Source: Sphingomonas immobilis (GTDB lineage: Bacteria; Pseudomonadota; Alphaproteobacteria; Sphingomonadales; Sphingomonadaceae). From it: a stretch of 64,000 bases of DNA. The notes beneath the pieces are model-generated. The model was not told the origin of the DNA. It saw only the letters and a program-made list of their open reading frames with translations, and searched no databases. The position numbers were made by a program, and so were the translations under genes. Positions 15,869 to 25,368 of the stretch are shown here, piece by piece. How positions within the stretch are numbered: position 1 is the stretch's first letter; the number at the start of each line of letters is the position of its first letter. The DNA lies in assembly GCF_030580995.1 (NCBI RefSeq), contig NZ_JAUQSZ010000004.1, positions 124,001 through 188,000 of the forward strand, in the 5' to 3' direction.

Positions 15869-18189
15869 ACGCGCCCGCCGACGTACCGCTCGCCGCCGCG
15901 CGCTTCACCGGGGAGCGCGTGCCCCGCAAGGAGGACCGCCGCCTGCTGACCGGGCACGGCGCCTATGTCGACGACGTGACGATGGCGGGCATGGTCCACG
16001 GCATGTTCGTGCGCAGCCCCATCGCGCGCGGCCGCATCGTCGCGATCGATGTGGAGGCGGCGCGCGCGCTGCCCGGCGTGCGCGCGGTCTACACCGCCGC
16101 CGATCTCGATCGCCATCCGGCGAAGCTGACCGGCCTGTACGGCAGCGCCGAATCGAAATTCCCCGATATCTGGCCGCTGGCGAAGGAGGACGTGCGCCAT
16201 GTCGGCGATCCGGTCGCGATCGTCCTCGCCGACGACCGTTACGTCGCGGAGGACGGCGCGGCGCTGGTCGTGGTCGAGTATGACGATGCCGACGCGGTGG
16301 TGACGATCGACGATGCCGCGACGGGCGCTATCGTCCATCCCGATCTCGACACCAACGTCGCGCTGATGATCGCCACGCCCGAAGATCCGGGGCTGGAGGC
16401 GGTCTTCGCAGGGGCCGCGCATGTCGTCACCGGCACGATCACGCACCAGCGCCAGGCGCATGTGCCGATGGAGACACGCGGTATCGTCGCCGCGCTGCAA
16501 GGGTCGGGCGAGATGCTGATCCACGCCTCGTGCCAGAGCCCGCACATGGTCGCGCGCTACATGGACCTCGCCTTCGCGATGCCCGACCTGCACTTCCGCG
16601 TCATCGCCAAGGATGTCGGCGGCGCGTTCGGGCTGAAGGTGCAGCCGTGGCGCGAGGAGGTGGCGATCGTCGCCGCCGCGCTGCTGATCGGCCGCCCGGT
16701 CAAGTGGATCGAGGACCGGCTGGAGAATCTCACCGCCTCCAACCAGGCGCGCGAGCAGGACGTGACGGTGCGCCTCGCCTTCGATGCCGATGCGACGCTG
16801 CTCGCCGCCGATATCGACTATCGCTGCAACCTCGGCGCCTATCCGCACGGCGCCGATCCCAATTCGCTGGCGATGGTGATGTTTCCGGGGCCGTACAAAC
16901 TGCCGCGCTACAAATTCCGCGCGCAGGGTTTCTACAGCAACACTGCCGGGCAGGCGGCGTATCGCGGGCCGTGGGCGATGGAATCGCTGGCGCGCGAGAC
17001 CTTGCTCGAGAAGGCCGCGCGCCAGATCGGCATCGACGCGGTCGAGCTGCGCCGCCGCAACCTCATCACCGCCGCCGATCAGCCGCACACGATGCTGACC
17101 GGCTTCGTGATCGACCGCGTCACCCCGCGCGAGACGCTCGACAAGCTCGTCGCGCATCTCGACACGCCGGCCTTCCGCGCCGAACAGGCGGCGGCGCGCG
17201 CGGCGGGCCGCTATCTCGGGCTCGGCTTCGCGGTCTATGTCGAGCCGACGACGATGGCGTTTGGCGGCATCCTGTCGAGCGACGTCGCCGACATCCGCAT
17301 CGAGCCGACCGGCAAGGTGACGCTCACCGTCAGCACGCACAGCCAGGGCCACGGCACCGAGACGACGATGGCGCAGCTCGTCGCCGATACGCTCGGCGTC
17401 GATATCGAGGATGTCAGCGTCATGGAGGACGACAGCTCGCGCGGCGGCTTCGGCCCCGGCGCGGGCGGCAGCCGTCAGGCGGTGTCGGGCGGCGGCGCGA
17501 CGCTGATCGCGTCGGGCAAGCTCGCCGACAAGATCCGCGCGATCGCCGCGCACGTGCTCAACGCCAGCCCCGACACGATCAGCCTGGCGGGCGGCAAGGT
17601 GCTGGTCGCGGGCGTCGCGGAGATGACGACGACGGTGAAGGAGATCGCCGAGATCGCCTATTACCAGACCGAGCGCCTGCCCGAGGGGATGGAGGCGGGG
17701 CTGGAGGCGCGGCATCGCTACCGCCCGCCGCCCGTCGTCTATTCGAACGCCGCGCACGCCTGCACGGTGGAGGTCGATGTCGAGACTGGCATGGTGAAGA
17801 TCCTGCGCTGGGTGACGTGCGAGGATTGCGGGCCGATGATCAATCCCGCCGTGGTCGAAGGGCAGATCGCGGGCGGCGTGGTGCAGGGGATCGGCGGCGT
17901 GCTCTACGAACAGATCAGCTACGACGCGCGGGGCAACCCAACCGCCGTCACCTTCAAGGATTACCTCATCCCGACCGCGCACGACGTGCCCGAGCTGGAG
18001 TTTCTCCACATCGCCACGCCGTCCGCGAGCGAGGGCGGGTTCAAGGGCGTTGGCGAAGGCGGCGCGATCGTCGGGCCGCCGACATTGGTCAACGCGATCG
18101 CCGATGCGCTCGCACCGTTCGGTGCCGATTGCCTGACGTTGCCGCTGTCGCCGCCGCGCGTGCTGGCGGAGATCGGCACACGCGATTGA
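15865..18189 (+). CDS. Molybdenum hydroxylase, molybdopterin-binding large subunit
   Basis: Catalytic subunit of 774 residues, binding molybdopterin cytosine dinucleotide in this family. Key segments are GGAFGLKVQ (about 252-260), AYRGPW (365-370), QGHGTETTMAQ and the catalytic Glu E731 in GVGEGGA. True CO dehydrogenases carry AYxCSFR at the 365-370 position; the Cys is absent here, so this is not a CO dehydrogenase. It more likely hydroxylates an aldehyde, heteroaromatic ring or activated C-H of a catabolic intermediate. It ends the CoxG-M-S-L operon; a CoA ligase follows 91 bases later. Confidence 0.92.
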   Translation: MNAPADVPLAAARFTGERVPRKEDRRLLTGHGAYVDDVTMAGMVHGMFVRSPIARGRIVAIDVEAARALPGVRAVYTAADLDRHPAKLTGLYGSAESKFPDIWPLAKEDVRHVGDPVAIVLADDRYVAEDGAALVVVEYDDADAVVTIDDAATGAIVHPDLDTNVALMIATPEDPGLEAVFAGAAHVVTGTITHQRQAHVPMETRGIVAALQGSGEMLIHASCQSPHMVARYMDLAFAMPDLHFRVIAKDVGGAFGLKVQPWREEVAIVAAALLIGRPVKWIEDRLENLTASNQAREQDVTVRLAFDADATLLAADIDYRCNLGAYPHGADPNSLAMVMFPGPYKLPRYKFRAQGFYSNTAGQAAYRGPWAMESLARETLLEKAARQIGIDAVELRRRNLITAADQPHTMLTGFVIDRVTPRETLDKLVAHLDTPAFRAEQAAARAAGRYLGLGFAVYVEPTTMAFGGILSSDVADIRIEPTGKVTLTVSTHSQGHGTETTMAQLVADTLGVDIEDVSVMEDDSSRGGFGPGAGGSRQAVSGGGATLIASGKLADKIRAIAAHVLNASPDTISLAGGKVLVAGVAEMTTTVKEIAEIAYYQTERLPEGMEAGLEARHRYRPPPVVYSNAAHACTVEVDVETGMVKILRWVTCEDCGPMINPAVVEGQIAGGVVQGIGGVLYEQISYDARGNPTAVTFKDYLIPTAHDVPELEFLHIATPSASEGGFKGVGEGGAIVGPPTLVNAIADALAPFGADCLTLPLSPPRVLAEIGTRD

Positions 18190-18212
18190 CGAAACGATCT
18201 ACACAACAGAGA

Positions 18213-18222
18213 TAGCTATCTA
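18213..18222 (+). promoter_or_regulatory. Palindromic YAGNTANCTA element upstream of the CoA ligase operon
   Basis: TAGCTATCTA sits inside the longer perfect palindrome AGATAGCTATCT (18210-18221), 58 bases before the ligase GTG start. The same 10-base pattern recurs before two TonB receptors and the amidohydrolase. It is a likely repressor or activator site. Confidence 0.45.
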
Positions 18223-18280
18223 GGTTAGGCAGGTTGCGGCCCATCGGCGATTCGCGACCGCCGCAAAGGAGAGCGAGCAG

Positions 18281-19843
18281 GTGTCGATCCTCACATACGC
18301 ACGTACCACGCCCGGCAAGCCCGCGGTGATCGCCGCCGAAAGCGGCGAGTCGATCGATTTCGAACGCCTCAACGGGGATTCGATGCGGCTCGCGCGGGTG
18401 TTGCGCCGCTCCCTCGGTGAGGGCGCGCGCGTGGCGCTGCTGATGGAGAATGTCACCGCCGTCTATCCCGCCGCCTGGGCGTGCCGGCGCGCGGGCTTAC
18501 GCTTCGTGCCGGTCAACTGGCACCTCAGCCGCGACGAGGCCGCCTATATCCTCACCAACAGCGATGCCGAGGCGCTGATCGTCTCGCCGGGGCTGGCCGA
18601 TCTGGCGAACGATCTCGCCGAGCTGGTGCCCGATCTCAAGCTGCTGCTGACATCGGGCGCGCCGTTCGGCCGGTTCGAGAGCCTGGATGCGGTGATCGCC
18701 GCCGAACCGGCCGAGCCCTTTGGCATCGAGACCGAGGGCAATTACATGTTCTATTCCTCGGGCACGACCGGCCAGCCCAAGGGCATATTGCGCGCGCTGT
18801 CGGGCGATCCGTTCAACACCCTGCTGCGTATCGAGCAGATGATGGCGGGGCTGTTCACCTTCGACGACCAGAGCGTGTTCTATTCGCCCGCCCCGCTCTA
18901 TCACGCCGCGCCGATGGGCTGGTCGATGGGCGCGCAGGTGCTCGGCGGCACCGCGATCGTGCCGCGCAAGTTCGATGCCGAGGCGACGCTCGCGCATATC
19001 GAACGCTACCGCATCACGCACGCGCAGTTCGTGCCGACCCATTTCGTGCGGATGCTCCAGCTCCCGCCCGAGGTACGCGCGAAATACGACGTGTCGACGC
19101 TGAAGATGGTGGTCCACGCCGCCGCCCCCTGCCCGGTCGACGTCAAGGAGGCGATGTTCGACTGGTTCGGGCCGGTGATCTACGAATATTACGGCCTCAG
19201 CGAAGGCGGCGGGTTCACCATCGTGCGCCCCGACGAATGGCTGGCGCACAAGGGCACGGTCGGCCGTTCGGTGACGGGGCCGATCCACGTCGTCGACGAT
19301 GACGGCAAGGAGCTTCCGGCGGGCGAAGTCGGCCATCTGATGTTCGAGAACCCGGAAATCTTCGACTATCACAAGGAACCCGCCAAGACCGCGGCCTTCT
19401 TCGATGATCGCGGCTGGTCGCGGCCGGGCGACATGGGCTGGATGGATGCCGACGGCTATCTCTTCCTTGCCGACCGTTCGAGCAACATGATCATCTCCGG
19501 CGGGGTCAACATCTACCCGCAGGAAGCCGAGGCGGTGCTGACGCTCCACCCCGCGATCCGCGACGTGGCGGTGATCGGCGTGCCCGACAAGGATTTCGGC
19601 GAGGCGGTGAAGGCAGTGGTCGAGCTCAAGGCGGGCCATGTCGAAAGCGAGGCGCTGGCCCAGGAGATCCTCGACTATTGCCGCGCGCGGCTGTCGAAGT
19701 TCAAATGCCCCAAGAGCGTGGACTTCGTCGCCGAGCTGCCGCGCCTGCCGACCGGCAAGCTGCTCAAGCGCGAGCTGCGCAAGACCTATTGGGGCGATGG
19801 CCCCAACCAGATCATCACCGCCGCGAGCCCGGCGGCGCAATGA
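18281..19843 (+). CDS. Acyl-CoA synthetase (AMP-forming)
   Basis: Adenylate-forming ligase of 520 residues, making an acyl-CoA from a free acid. The P-loop-like motif is YSSGTTGQPKGI; YEYYGLSEGGG is the adenylate motif; GWSRPGDMGWMDADG and the C-terminal PTGKLLKREL with the catalytic Lys are intact. GTG 18281 is the start, after GGAGAGCGAGCAG. Its motifs closely resemble those of the ligase at 46722-48281 (SSGTTG-x-PKGI and SPAPLYHAAP), so the two are probably paralogs. The stop overlaps the next hydratase (ATGA). Likely activates a carboxylated pathway intermediate. Confidence 0.93.
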   Translation: MSILTYARTTPGKPAVIAAESGESIDFERLNGDSMRLARVLRRSLGEGARVALLMENVTAVYPAAWACRRAGLRFVPVNWHLSRDEAAYILTNSDAEALIVSPGLADLANDLAELVPDLKLLLTSGAPFGRFESLDAVIAAEPAEPFGIETEGNYMFYSSGTTGQPKGILRALSGDPFNTLLRIEQMMAGLFTFDDQSVFYSPAPLYHAAPMGWSMGAQVLGGTAIVPRKFDAEATLAHIERYRITHAQFVPTHFVRMLQLPPEVRAKYDVSTLKMVVHAAAPCPVDVKEAMFDWFGPVIYEYYGLSEGGGFTIVRPDEWLAHKGTVGRSVTGPIHVVDDDGKELPAGEVGHLMFENPEIFDYHKEPAKTAAFFDDRGWSRPGDMGWMDADGYLFLADRSSNMIISGGVNIYPQEAEAVLTLHPAIRDVAVIGVPDKDFGEAVKAVVELKAGHVESEALAQEILDYCRARLSKFKCPKSVDFVAELPRLPTGKLLKRELRKTYWGDGPNQIITAASPAAQ

Positions 19844-20619
19844 GCGCCGAGCCCACCGTGCTGACGGCGCGCGACGGCGCCGTGGTGACGGTGACGCTCA
19901 ACCGGCCGGAACGCCGCAACGGCCTGGCGGGCGACATGCTCGAACGGCTGTTCGAGACGCTGTCGGAGCTTGCGCGCGATGCCACCGCGACCGTCGTCGT
20001 GCTGCGCGGGGCGGGTGAGCATTTCTGCGTCGGCGCGGATATCAAGGCCTACCCCGACGGCGTGAAGGGCAAGACCGATTTCGCGCACGTCGCCCGGCTC
20101 TATCACATCTCCACGCTGCTGCACGAAATGCCGCAGGTGACGATCGCCGCGATCGACGGCAGCTGCGCGGGTGCCGGGCTCGGCTGGGCGGCGGCGTGCG
20201 ACTTCCGCTTCGCGTCGGACCGTGTGGTGTTCGCCACCGCCTTCCTCAAGGTCGGCGTGGCGGGCGACATGGGCACGGCGTGGAGCCTGGTGCAGGCGGT
20301 CGGCCCGGCGCGCGCGCGCGAGCTGATGTTCTTCCCCGAGAAGTTCGGGGCGGAAGACGCGCGGGGCTACGGCCTCGTCACGCGCATCTTCGCGCCCGCA
20401 GCGCTACACGCGGAGACGGCGCGGCTGGCGCAGGAGCTGGCGGGCCGCTCGCGCCTCGCGCTGGCTGCGATGAAGGCGAATTTCCTCTCGGTCGAGCGCG
20501 TGCAGGGCCTGCGCGACTATATCGACATCGAAGGTGCGCGGCACACCCATATCGTCCAGAGCGACGAGACGACGGCGAGCTTCCGCGCGTTCGCGGACGG
20601 CGCGGGCAAGACTGCGTAG
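19840..20619 (+). CDS. Enoyl-CoA hydratase/isomerase family protein
   Basis: Crotonase-fold protein of 259 residues translationally coupled to the CoA ligase (ATGA). It has HFCVGADIKAYP and GSCAGAGLGWAAACDFRFAS; the second catalytic position reads GVAGDMGTAW, where Asp replaces the usual Glu, as in several isomerases and hydrolases of this superfamily. Hydratase or isomerase action on the product of the adjacent ligase is the simplest role. It ends 11 bases before the convergent GntR gene. Confidence 0.87.
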   Translation: MSAEPTVLTARDGAVVTVTLNRPERRNGLAGDMLERLFETLSELARDATATVVVLRGAGEHFCVGADIKAYPDGVKGKTDFAHVARLYHISTLLHEMPQVTIAAIDGSCAGAGLGWAAACDFRFASDRVVFATAFLKVGVAGDMGTAWSLVQAVGPARARELMFFPEKFGAEDARGYGLVTRIFAPAALHAETARLAQELAGRSRLALAAMKANFLSVERVQGLRDYIDIEGARHTHIVQSDETTASFRAFADGAGKTA

Positions 20620-20630
20620 CTGCGCCGCGG

Positions 20631-21446
20631 TCAGCCCGGCCGCAGGTGAACGACCTTGCCGGTACGCGCTTCGATCCCGCTGCGTGCGCCGGATATCCAC
20701 GCCGTTACGGTCTCGCCGCGCTCGAACCCGACCTGCCGCGCAAGATCGACATCGCCGGCCAGGATCGAGTCGCACAGCCGCCGCTGCAGTTCGAGCCACA
20801 GCAACCGCCGGGCGATTTCGCCGCCGTACAGGTTGCGGCTCCTGTCGAGCAATCCGAACGAATAGCTGATCGCCATGAAGAGCTGCATCACCGGATCGCC
20901 GGTCATCCGGCCGATCAGTTCGTTGAGCCGCACCTCGGTCTCGACCGTTTCGTTGGCGCGCTTCTCGCCGGGACGCCGCGTTTCGAGCTCGTCCCGCAAG
21001 GCGCGCAGTTCCGCGATCAGGTCGGCTTCCCGGCATGCGGCGGCGCTCGCCGCGGCATGCGGGAAAATAAGGCGGCTTGCCGCGTGCATCTGCTCGAGCG
21101 TCGCCGATTGCAGCTTCAGCCAGAGCGCGGGCGCCTGGATCGCGTCGCGCGCGTTCGGCCGTGCGGCATAGAAACCGCCGCCCGCGCCACGCCGCACCTC
21201 GATCAGGCGATCATTCTCGACCACCTTCGCCGCCTGACGCAGCGTCGGGCGGCTGACGCCGAGCAGATCGAGCAGATCCGCCTCGGCACCGATATGGTCG
21301 CCGTCGTCCGCCGCCAGGCTCATCCTGGTGAGCGCGGCCACGGTCTGTGCAACCATCGACTTGCTCCCGGGGCCGGGGCCGGCGGAGCTTTCGAAGGGAC
21401 GCCGATTGATCATTGCGACATGCTTTCCGTTGTCATCGACAACCAT
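20631..21446 (-). CDS. GntR family transcriptional regulator, FadR/FCD type
   Basis: Regulator of 271 residues. The winged helix-turn-helix is at about residues 50-95 (EADLLDLLGVSRPTLRQAAKVV, then RRGAGGGFY). The C-terminal half is an all-helical FCD effector domain. The His of the usual metal-binding D-x3-H is not evident (EVRLNELIGRM). The start is uncertain: ATG 21446 has no clear ribosome site, while ATG 21413 has GGAAAG upstream. It lies between the CoA ligase-hydratase operon and a TonB receptor, both with the YAGNTANCTA element, so it is a candidate regulator of them. Confidence 0.85.
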   Translation of the reverse strand: MVVDDNGKHVAMINRRPFESSAGPGPGSKSMVAQTVAALTRMSLAADDGDHIGAEADLLDLLGVSRPTLRQAAKVVENDRLIEVRRGAGGGFYAARPNARDAIQAPALWLKLQSATLEQMHAASRLIFPHAAASAAACREADLIAELRALRDELETRRPGEKRANETVETEVRLNELIGRMTGDPVMQLFMAISYSFGLLDRSRNLYGGEIARRLLWLELQRRLCDSILAGDVDLARQVGFERGETVTAWISGARSGIEARTGKVVHLRPG

Positions 21447-21515
21447 GAGACGCGCCGCCGAGGTCCGGCGGCACGTCTCAGGTCATCGCAATCGGGCAAT
21501 CGCTTGGCAAGACCG

Positions 21516-21543
21516 GCGTTACAAAACCAGCGGCATGTAACGC
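21516..21543. repeat. Inverted repeat GCGTTACA-N12-TGTAACGC
   Basis: An eight-base perfect inverted repeat in the 118-bp gap between the TonB receptor stop and the GntR start. It may be the receptor's terminator stem without a T-run, or an autoregulatory operator of the GntR gene. The sequence does not decide between them. Confidence 0.35.
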
Positions 21544-21564
21544 GCCGCCGATCCTGCCGCGGGG

Positions 21565-23853
21565 TTATTGGCCGAACCGGATCGTCGCCGTCACGCCGTA
21601 GGTCGCCGGCTCGCGGATCGTCTGCGAGACATAGGAAAGGCCGGGCACGTAGAGCGCACCGATCACCGAACGGTCGTCGGTGATGTTGCGGCCGAACACC
21701 GCGACTTCATAGGCACCGTCATTGAAGGCAAGCGACGCGCGCGCGCTCAGCACGCCCGTCGCCGGACCGGTCGTACCGGCGACGATGATCGCATTGTTCG
21801 GGTCGGCCGGGCTGTTGTAATTGTTGAGCGGCTGCGCGCTCTGCCACGAATAGTCGGTATGCACGCGCAGCCGCGCCGAGCCGACCATATGGTCGTAGTC
21901 GCCCGACAGGCTGAACTGCTCACGCGAGACGCTGTCGAACCGCTCCTGCCGGCGATCGCCCGAAAGATCGGCATATTGCAGATATTTCGGCCGCGTGATC
22001 GTGCCGGTCGCGCCCAGCGTGAAACCGTCGAACAGTTTCGCCGTCACCTCCGCCTCGACGCCGTAGAAGCGCGCCTTGCCGGCGTTGGAAAGGATCGATG
22101 CGGTGATGCCGGGCGCGACATTGGTCAGCGTGGTGCGCTGAATGTCCTGCACCAGCGTGTAATAGCCCGCGAGGTTGAAGCGCAGGCGCTTGCCGAAGAA
22201 CTCGCTCTTCAGGCCCGCTTCGTGCGCATAGGCGATTTCGGGTGCGAACGGGACGAACGCCGCCGATCCGCTGGCGCGCAGGTTCTGCCCGCCCGACCGG
22301 AAGCCGCGGCTGGTCTTGGCGTAGATCAGCACGTCGGGCGTGATCTTGTAGTCGATGCCCGCGATGTACGACCAGCCGCCGAAACCGTCCTTGCGCGACA
22401 ATTGGCAGTTGGGCGCGATCAGACCGGGGATCTGGCACCCGACGACGCCGGTCGCGCGGGTCAGCGTGGTGTTGTTGATCGTCAGGCCCTTCGAATCGAA
22501 GGAATAGCGCACGCCCGCCGTCAGCGTCAGCCGGTCGGTGATGTGGAAGCCCGCCTGGGTATAGCCGCCGAGGCTGTAGTTGAAGATGTCGCCGCGGAAC
22601 AACGTGGTGCGCGGATTCGCCTGCGGGATCGTCACCGACGACGACTTGTCGAAGCCGCCTTCGTCGAAGTACAGCGCGCCGGCCGCGAAATCGAGCCGGT
22701 CCTCGAACACCTTGCCCGTCACCTGCAGCTCGCTCGAAAACTGATGAAGCGACTGCGTGCCGGTGGTGGCGTGGATCGGATAGGGCGACCCGTCGAGATC
22801 GAGCGTCGTATCCGCATCGACGGTGCGATAGCCGGAGGTCAGCTTGATCGCGCCGAAATTGGTGTCCTGCGTCAGCGTCAGCAAATAGGTGTTGCTCGTG
22901 TTCTTGACGCGCGGATCGGTATCCATCGCGGTGGCGTTGGGTGCGTTCGCGATGCTGGCGATATAGGCGTTGGCGGTCGCGAGCGATCCGGCCGTGGTCG
23001 CGGCAGGGCTGCCAGGCTGAACCCAATAGAGCCGGCGGCTCGTGTTCGCGACGTCGAGATCATAATGCTCATACGACAGCACGGCGGTGAAGCTGTCGTT
23101 CGGGGCGATCAGCAGCTTGGCCCGCCCGGTCCAGCTGTTCTTCTCGTCATAGCGCCGGCCGTTGGCGATGTCGCGCGTGTAGGGATCGCGCTTGTTGACC
23201 TGGAAAGCGCCACGGAACGCGGCCTTGTCGCCGATCGGCACGTTGACGACCGCAGTCCCGGTCACTTCGTTGAAGCGGCCGTACGTCGCCTGTGCCATGC
23301 CCGAGAATGCATTGAGCTTGGGATCGGCGGTTTCGACGAGCAGCGCGCCGCCGGTGGTGTTGCGGCCGAACAGCGTCCCCTGCGGGCCCTTCAGTACCTG
23401 GATGCTGCTGACGTCGAGCAGATCGCTGTTGAGGCCGTAGGCGCGCGCCCAGTACAGGCCGTCGACATAGGCGCCGACCGACGGATCGAGCGTCGCGAGA
23501 ATGTCGGTCTGCACCTGGCCGCGCAGCGTGAAGGTGGGCCCGCCCGGCGACGATGCCGAGTCGCGCACCGTGAGGCTCGGCGTGGTGCGCGCAACGTCGG
23601 TTACGCGCGTCGCGTTCTGCGCCTCCAGCGTGGCGGCGGAAAAGGCGGTGATCGCGACCGGAACGTTCTGCTGGTTTTCCGCGGTCTTGCGCGCGGTGAC
23701 GATGATGTCGGCGAGGCCGCTGTCGGCCGGTTGTTCGGCCGGTGCCGGCGCGGTCTGCGCGGCGGCCGCGAACGGCGTTGCGGTCATGATCGCTACGCTG
23801 GCGAACAGTCCGGCGCGGAACGCGACCGTCAGCGTGGAATTCATGCGCTTCAT
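21565..23853 (-). CDS. TonB-dependent receptor
   Basis: Outer-membrane receptor of 762 residues. A signal peptide covers about residues 1-32 (cleaved after FAAAA). A TonB box DIIVTAR is at 49-55. The plug domain follows with VPVAITAFSAATL, LRGQVQTDILATLDPSVG and VLKGPQGTLFGRNTTGGA, then a 22-strand barrel ending VTATIRFGQ. It probably imports a hydrophobic pathway substrate with TonB energy. It is clearly paralogous to the receptor at 52064-54595 (shared plug and LDLDGS stretches). The promoter gap carries the palindromic element at 23932-23941. Confidence 0.95.
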   Translation of the reverse strand: MKRMNSTLTVAFRAGLFASVAIMTATPFAAAAQTAPAPAEQPADSGLADIIVTARKTAENQQNVPVAITAFSAATLEAQNATRVTDVARTTPSLTVRDSASSPGGPTFTLRGQVQTDILATLDPSVGAYVDGLYWARAYGLNSDLLDVSSIQVLKGPQGTLFGRNTTGGALLVETADPKLNAFSGMAQATYGRFNEVTGTAVVNVPIGDKAAFRGAFQVNKRDPYTRDIANGRRYDEKNSWTGRAKLLIAPNDSFTAVLSYEHYDLDVANTSRRLYWVQPGSPAATTAGSLATANAYIASIANAPNATAMDTDPRVKNTSNTYLLTLTQDTNFGAIKLTSGYRTVDADTTLDLDGSPYPIHATTGTQSLHQFSSELQVTGKVFEDRLDFAAGALYFDEGGFDKSSSVTIPQANPRTTLFRGDIFNYSLGGYTQAGFHITDRLTLTAGVRYSFDSKGLTINNTTLTRATGVVGCQIPGLIAPNCQLSRKDGFGGWSYIAGIDYKITPDVLIYAKTSRGFRSGGQNLRASGSAAFVPFAPEIAYAHEAGLKSEFFGKRLRFNLAGYYTLVQDIQRTTLTNVAPGITASILSNAGKARFYGVEAEVTAKLFDGFTLGATGTITRPKYLQYADLSGDRRQERFDSVSREQFSLSGDYDHMVGSARLRVHTDYSWQSAQPLNNYNSPADPNNAIIVAGTTGPATGVLSARASLAFNDGAYEVAVFGRNITDDRSVIGALYVPGLSYVSQTIREPATYGVTATIRFGQ

Positions 23854-23931
23854 TTACATCCTCCGTAACCGGCCTCTGGGTCGAGCCGCGGCGGTGCCTT
23901 AAGCGCCCAACTTGGGCGGGGCCAAGAGAAT

Positions 23932-23941
23932 TAGATACCTG
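23932..23941 (-). promoter_or_regulatory. Palindromic YAGNTANCTA element upstream of the TonB receptor
   Basis: CAGGTATCTA on the minus strand, about 80 bases before the receptor ATG. TACC-TGTT-GGTA overlaps it as a second small inverted repeat. The 310-bp gap 23854-24163 holds this element, an AT-rich stretch, and a terminator for the amidohydrolase; no gene is evident. Confidence 0.45.
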
Positions 23942-24106
23942 TTGGTAGATATTTAGCGATCTGTTGCAAACATGACACAATCTTCATGAACCAGCAATTT
24001 TCGGTTTTGCCGAGGGGCTGTGCGTGAAGATCGCGTCAAAACACCGCCGCCGGCGACTCGCCGCTTTGTAATCAGATACCGCTTCGGCCGTAATTTCGGG
24101 ACAGCG

Positions 24107-24140
24107 AAAAGGCCCCGGAGCGGTCGCTCCGAGGCCTTTT
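24107..24140 (-). terminator. Rho-independent terminator of the amidohydrolase gene
   Basis: A 16-base stem with one mismatch and a 2-base loop (arms 24107-24122 and 24125-24140) is GC-rich inside and ends with TTTT on the minus strand. It lies 24 bases after the amidohydrolase stop. The flanking A and T runs make it usable in both directions. Confidence 0.8.
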
Positions 24141-24163
24141 ACGATCCGCGGGAATGGCCCGGG

Positions 24164-25279
24164 TTACGCGGCGACCGGCACCTTGGTCGGTGCGATCAAC
24201 GCATGGTCGAAGCGGAACAGCCGCGCGGCGTTGCGGCCGAGGATATCGAGCTTGTCGTCCTCGCTGATGTCGATGCCGTCGAACAGCTTGCCGATCACGT
24301 CCTGCGTGTGCGGGAACGTGCCCTCCGCGTGCGGATAGTCGGACGCGAACATCAGCGCGCGCGTGCCCGTGACCGACCGCGACATGATGCAGGCGCGGTC
24401 ATGCTGGAACGAGACCGTCACCTGGCGCTTGATGATCTCCGACGGCATCATCGAGAGCTTGGGGCGCACGAAGATGTCGTGCGCGACATAGACCTCGTCC
24501 ATGCGCTCGGCGATGGCCGCCAGCCAGCTCGCGCCGCATTCGATCACCGCGACCTGCGCCTTGGGGTTGCGATCGAGCACGCCGCCCGAGACCATGTACA
24601 TGATCGCCGCGACGCCGTCCGACATCTGGCTGGAATAGTTGATGACGGCAGCGCCCGGACCCTTTTCGCCCGTCACCGTCTCCGCGCCGGTGCCGGTGTG
24701 CAGCACAAGCACGATGCCGAGTTCGCCGGCGAGGTGGAACACCGGATCCCAGGCGGGATCGTTATATTTGGGGATGCCCGGCGCCGTGATCGACGGCAGC
24801 ATGGCGGCGGTGAAGCCGATCGCGGCGATGCGCTTCAGCTCGCGCTGGGTGTTGGCGAGATCGCGCACCGGCAGCACGCCGCACCGCACGAAGCGATCGA
24901 GCCGGCCGCTGAAATAGTCGTTGTTCCAGTTGTTGTAGATCTCGCACTGGGCCAGCTCGGCCTCGGGATCGTCGATCGCGTAGAGCCACAGGCCGAGGCT
25001 GGGGAAGGCGATCTCGGCATCGATGCCGTCCTTGTCCATATCGACCAGGCGGCCGTCGAGATCGTAGATGCCGAGCCGCGTCGTACCGCCGAAATCGGGG
25101 TTCTTGGCGAGCCGCAGGCGGAAGATCACCTTGTCCTCCGTCCGCGTGATCATCGTGTCGTCTTCCTTGACGACGCGAACCGCGTGCCGGCGCAGCGACT
25201 CGGGCAGCGCATCGACGAAAAGACTGTTGGGCTCGCGCACATGACTGTCGGCGCTGAAAATGAACGGCTTCACGATCAT
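24164..25279 (-). CDS. Amidohydrolase family (ACMSD-like TIM-barrel) hydrolase or decarboxylase
   Basis: Metal-dependent TIM-barrel protein of 371 residues. The N-terminal motif is SADSHVREP, and the C-terminal motif is FASDYPHAEG, the typical SDYPH-x-E signature of amidohydrolase-2 proteins. Members decarboxylate or hydrolyse aromatic and cyclic carboxylic acids or lactones. ATG 25279 follows a GAGGAGAG ribosome site. It has its own promoter region with the YAGNTANCTA element and its own terminator. Probably a ring-cleavage or decarboxylation step, but the reaction is unknown. Confidence 0.9.
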   Translation of the reverse strand: MIVKPFIFSADSHVREPNSLFVDALPESLRRHAVRVVKEDDTMITRTEDKVIFRLRLAKNPDFGGTTRLGIYDLDGRLVDMDKDGIDAEIAFPSLGLWLYAIDDPEAELAQCEIYNNWNNDYFSGRLDRFVRCGVLPVRDLANTQRELKRIAAIGFTAAMLPSITAPGIPKYNDPAWDPVFHLAGELGIVLVLHTGTGAETVTGEKGPGAAVINYSSQMSDGVAAIMYMVSGGVLDRNPKAQVAVIECGASWLAAIAERMDEVYVAHDIFVRPKLSMMPSEIIKRQVTVSFQHDRACIMSRSVTGTRALMFASDYPHAEGTFPHTQDVIGKLFDGIDISEDDKLDILGRNAARLFRFDHALIAPTKVPVAA

Positions 25280-25368
25280 CTCTCCTCTTCGCAGGCTGCC
25301 GCCACAGCGGCGCCATCCATACCACCGCCTGCCGTCTAAACCCAGGGATCACGAGCAAGCTTGCTATT

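Noticed and set aside
15817..18009. A 730-codon open frame on the minus strand opposite the molybdenum hydroxylase large subunit.
   Set aside because: High GC content keeps antisense frames open. The translation is rich in Arg, Asp and His without domain signatures, and the plus-strand gene is unambiguous.
15865..18189. Carbon monoxide dehydrogenase large subunit as the identity of this gene.
   Set aside because: The AYxCSFR active-site loop of CO dehydrogenase is absent; AYRGPW is found instead.
21568..23868. A 766-codon plus-strand frame opposite a TonB receptor.
   Set aside because: Antisense shadow of a clear receptor gene; Arg/His-rich composition and no ribosome site.
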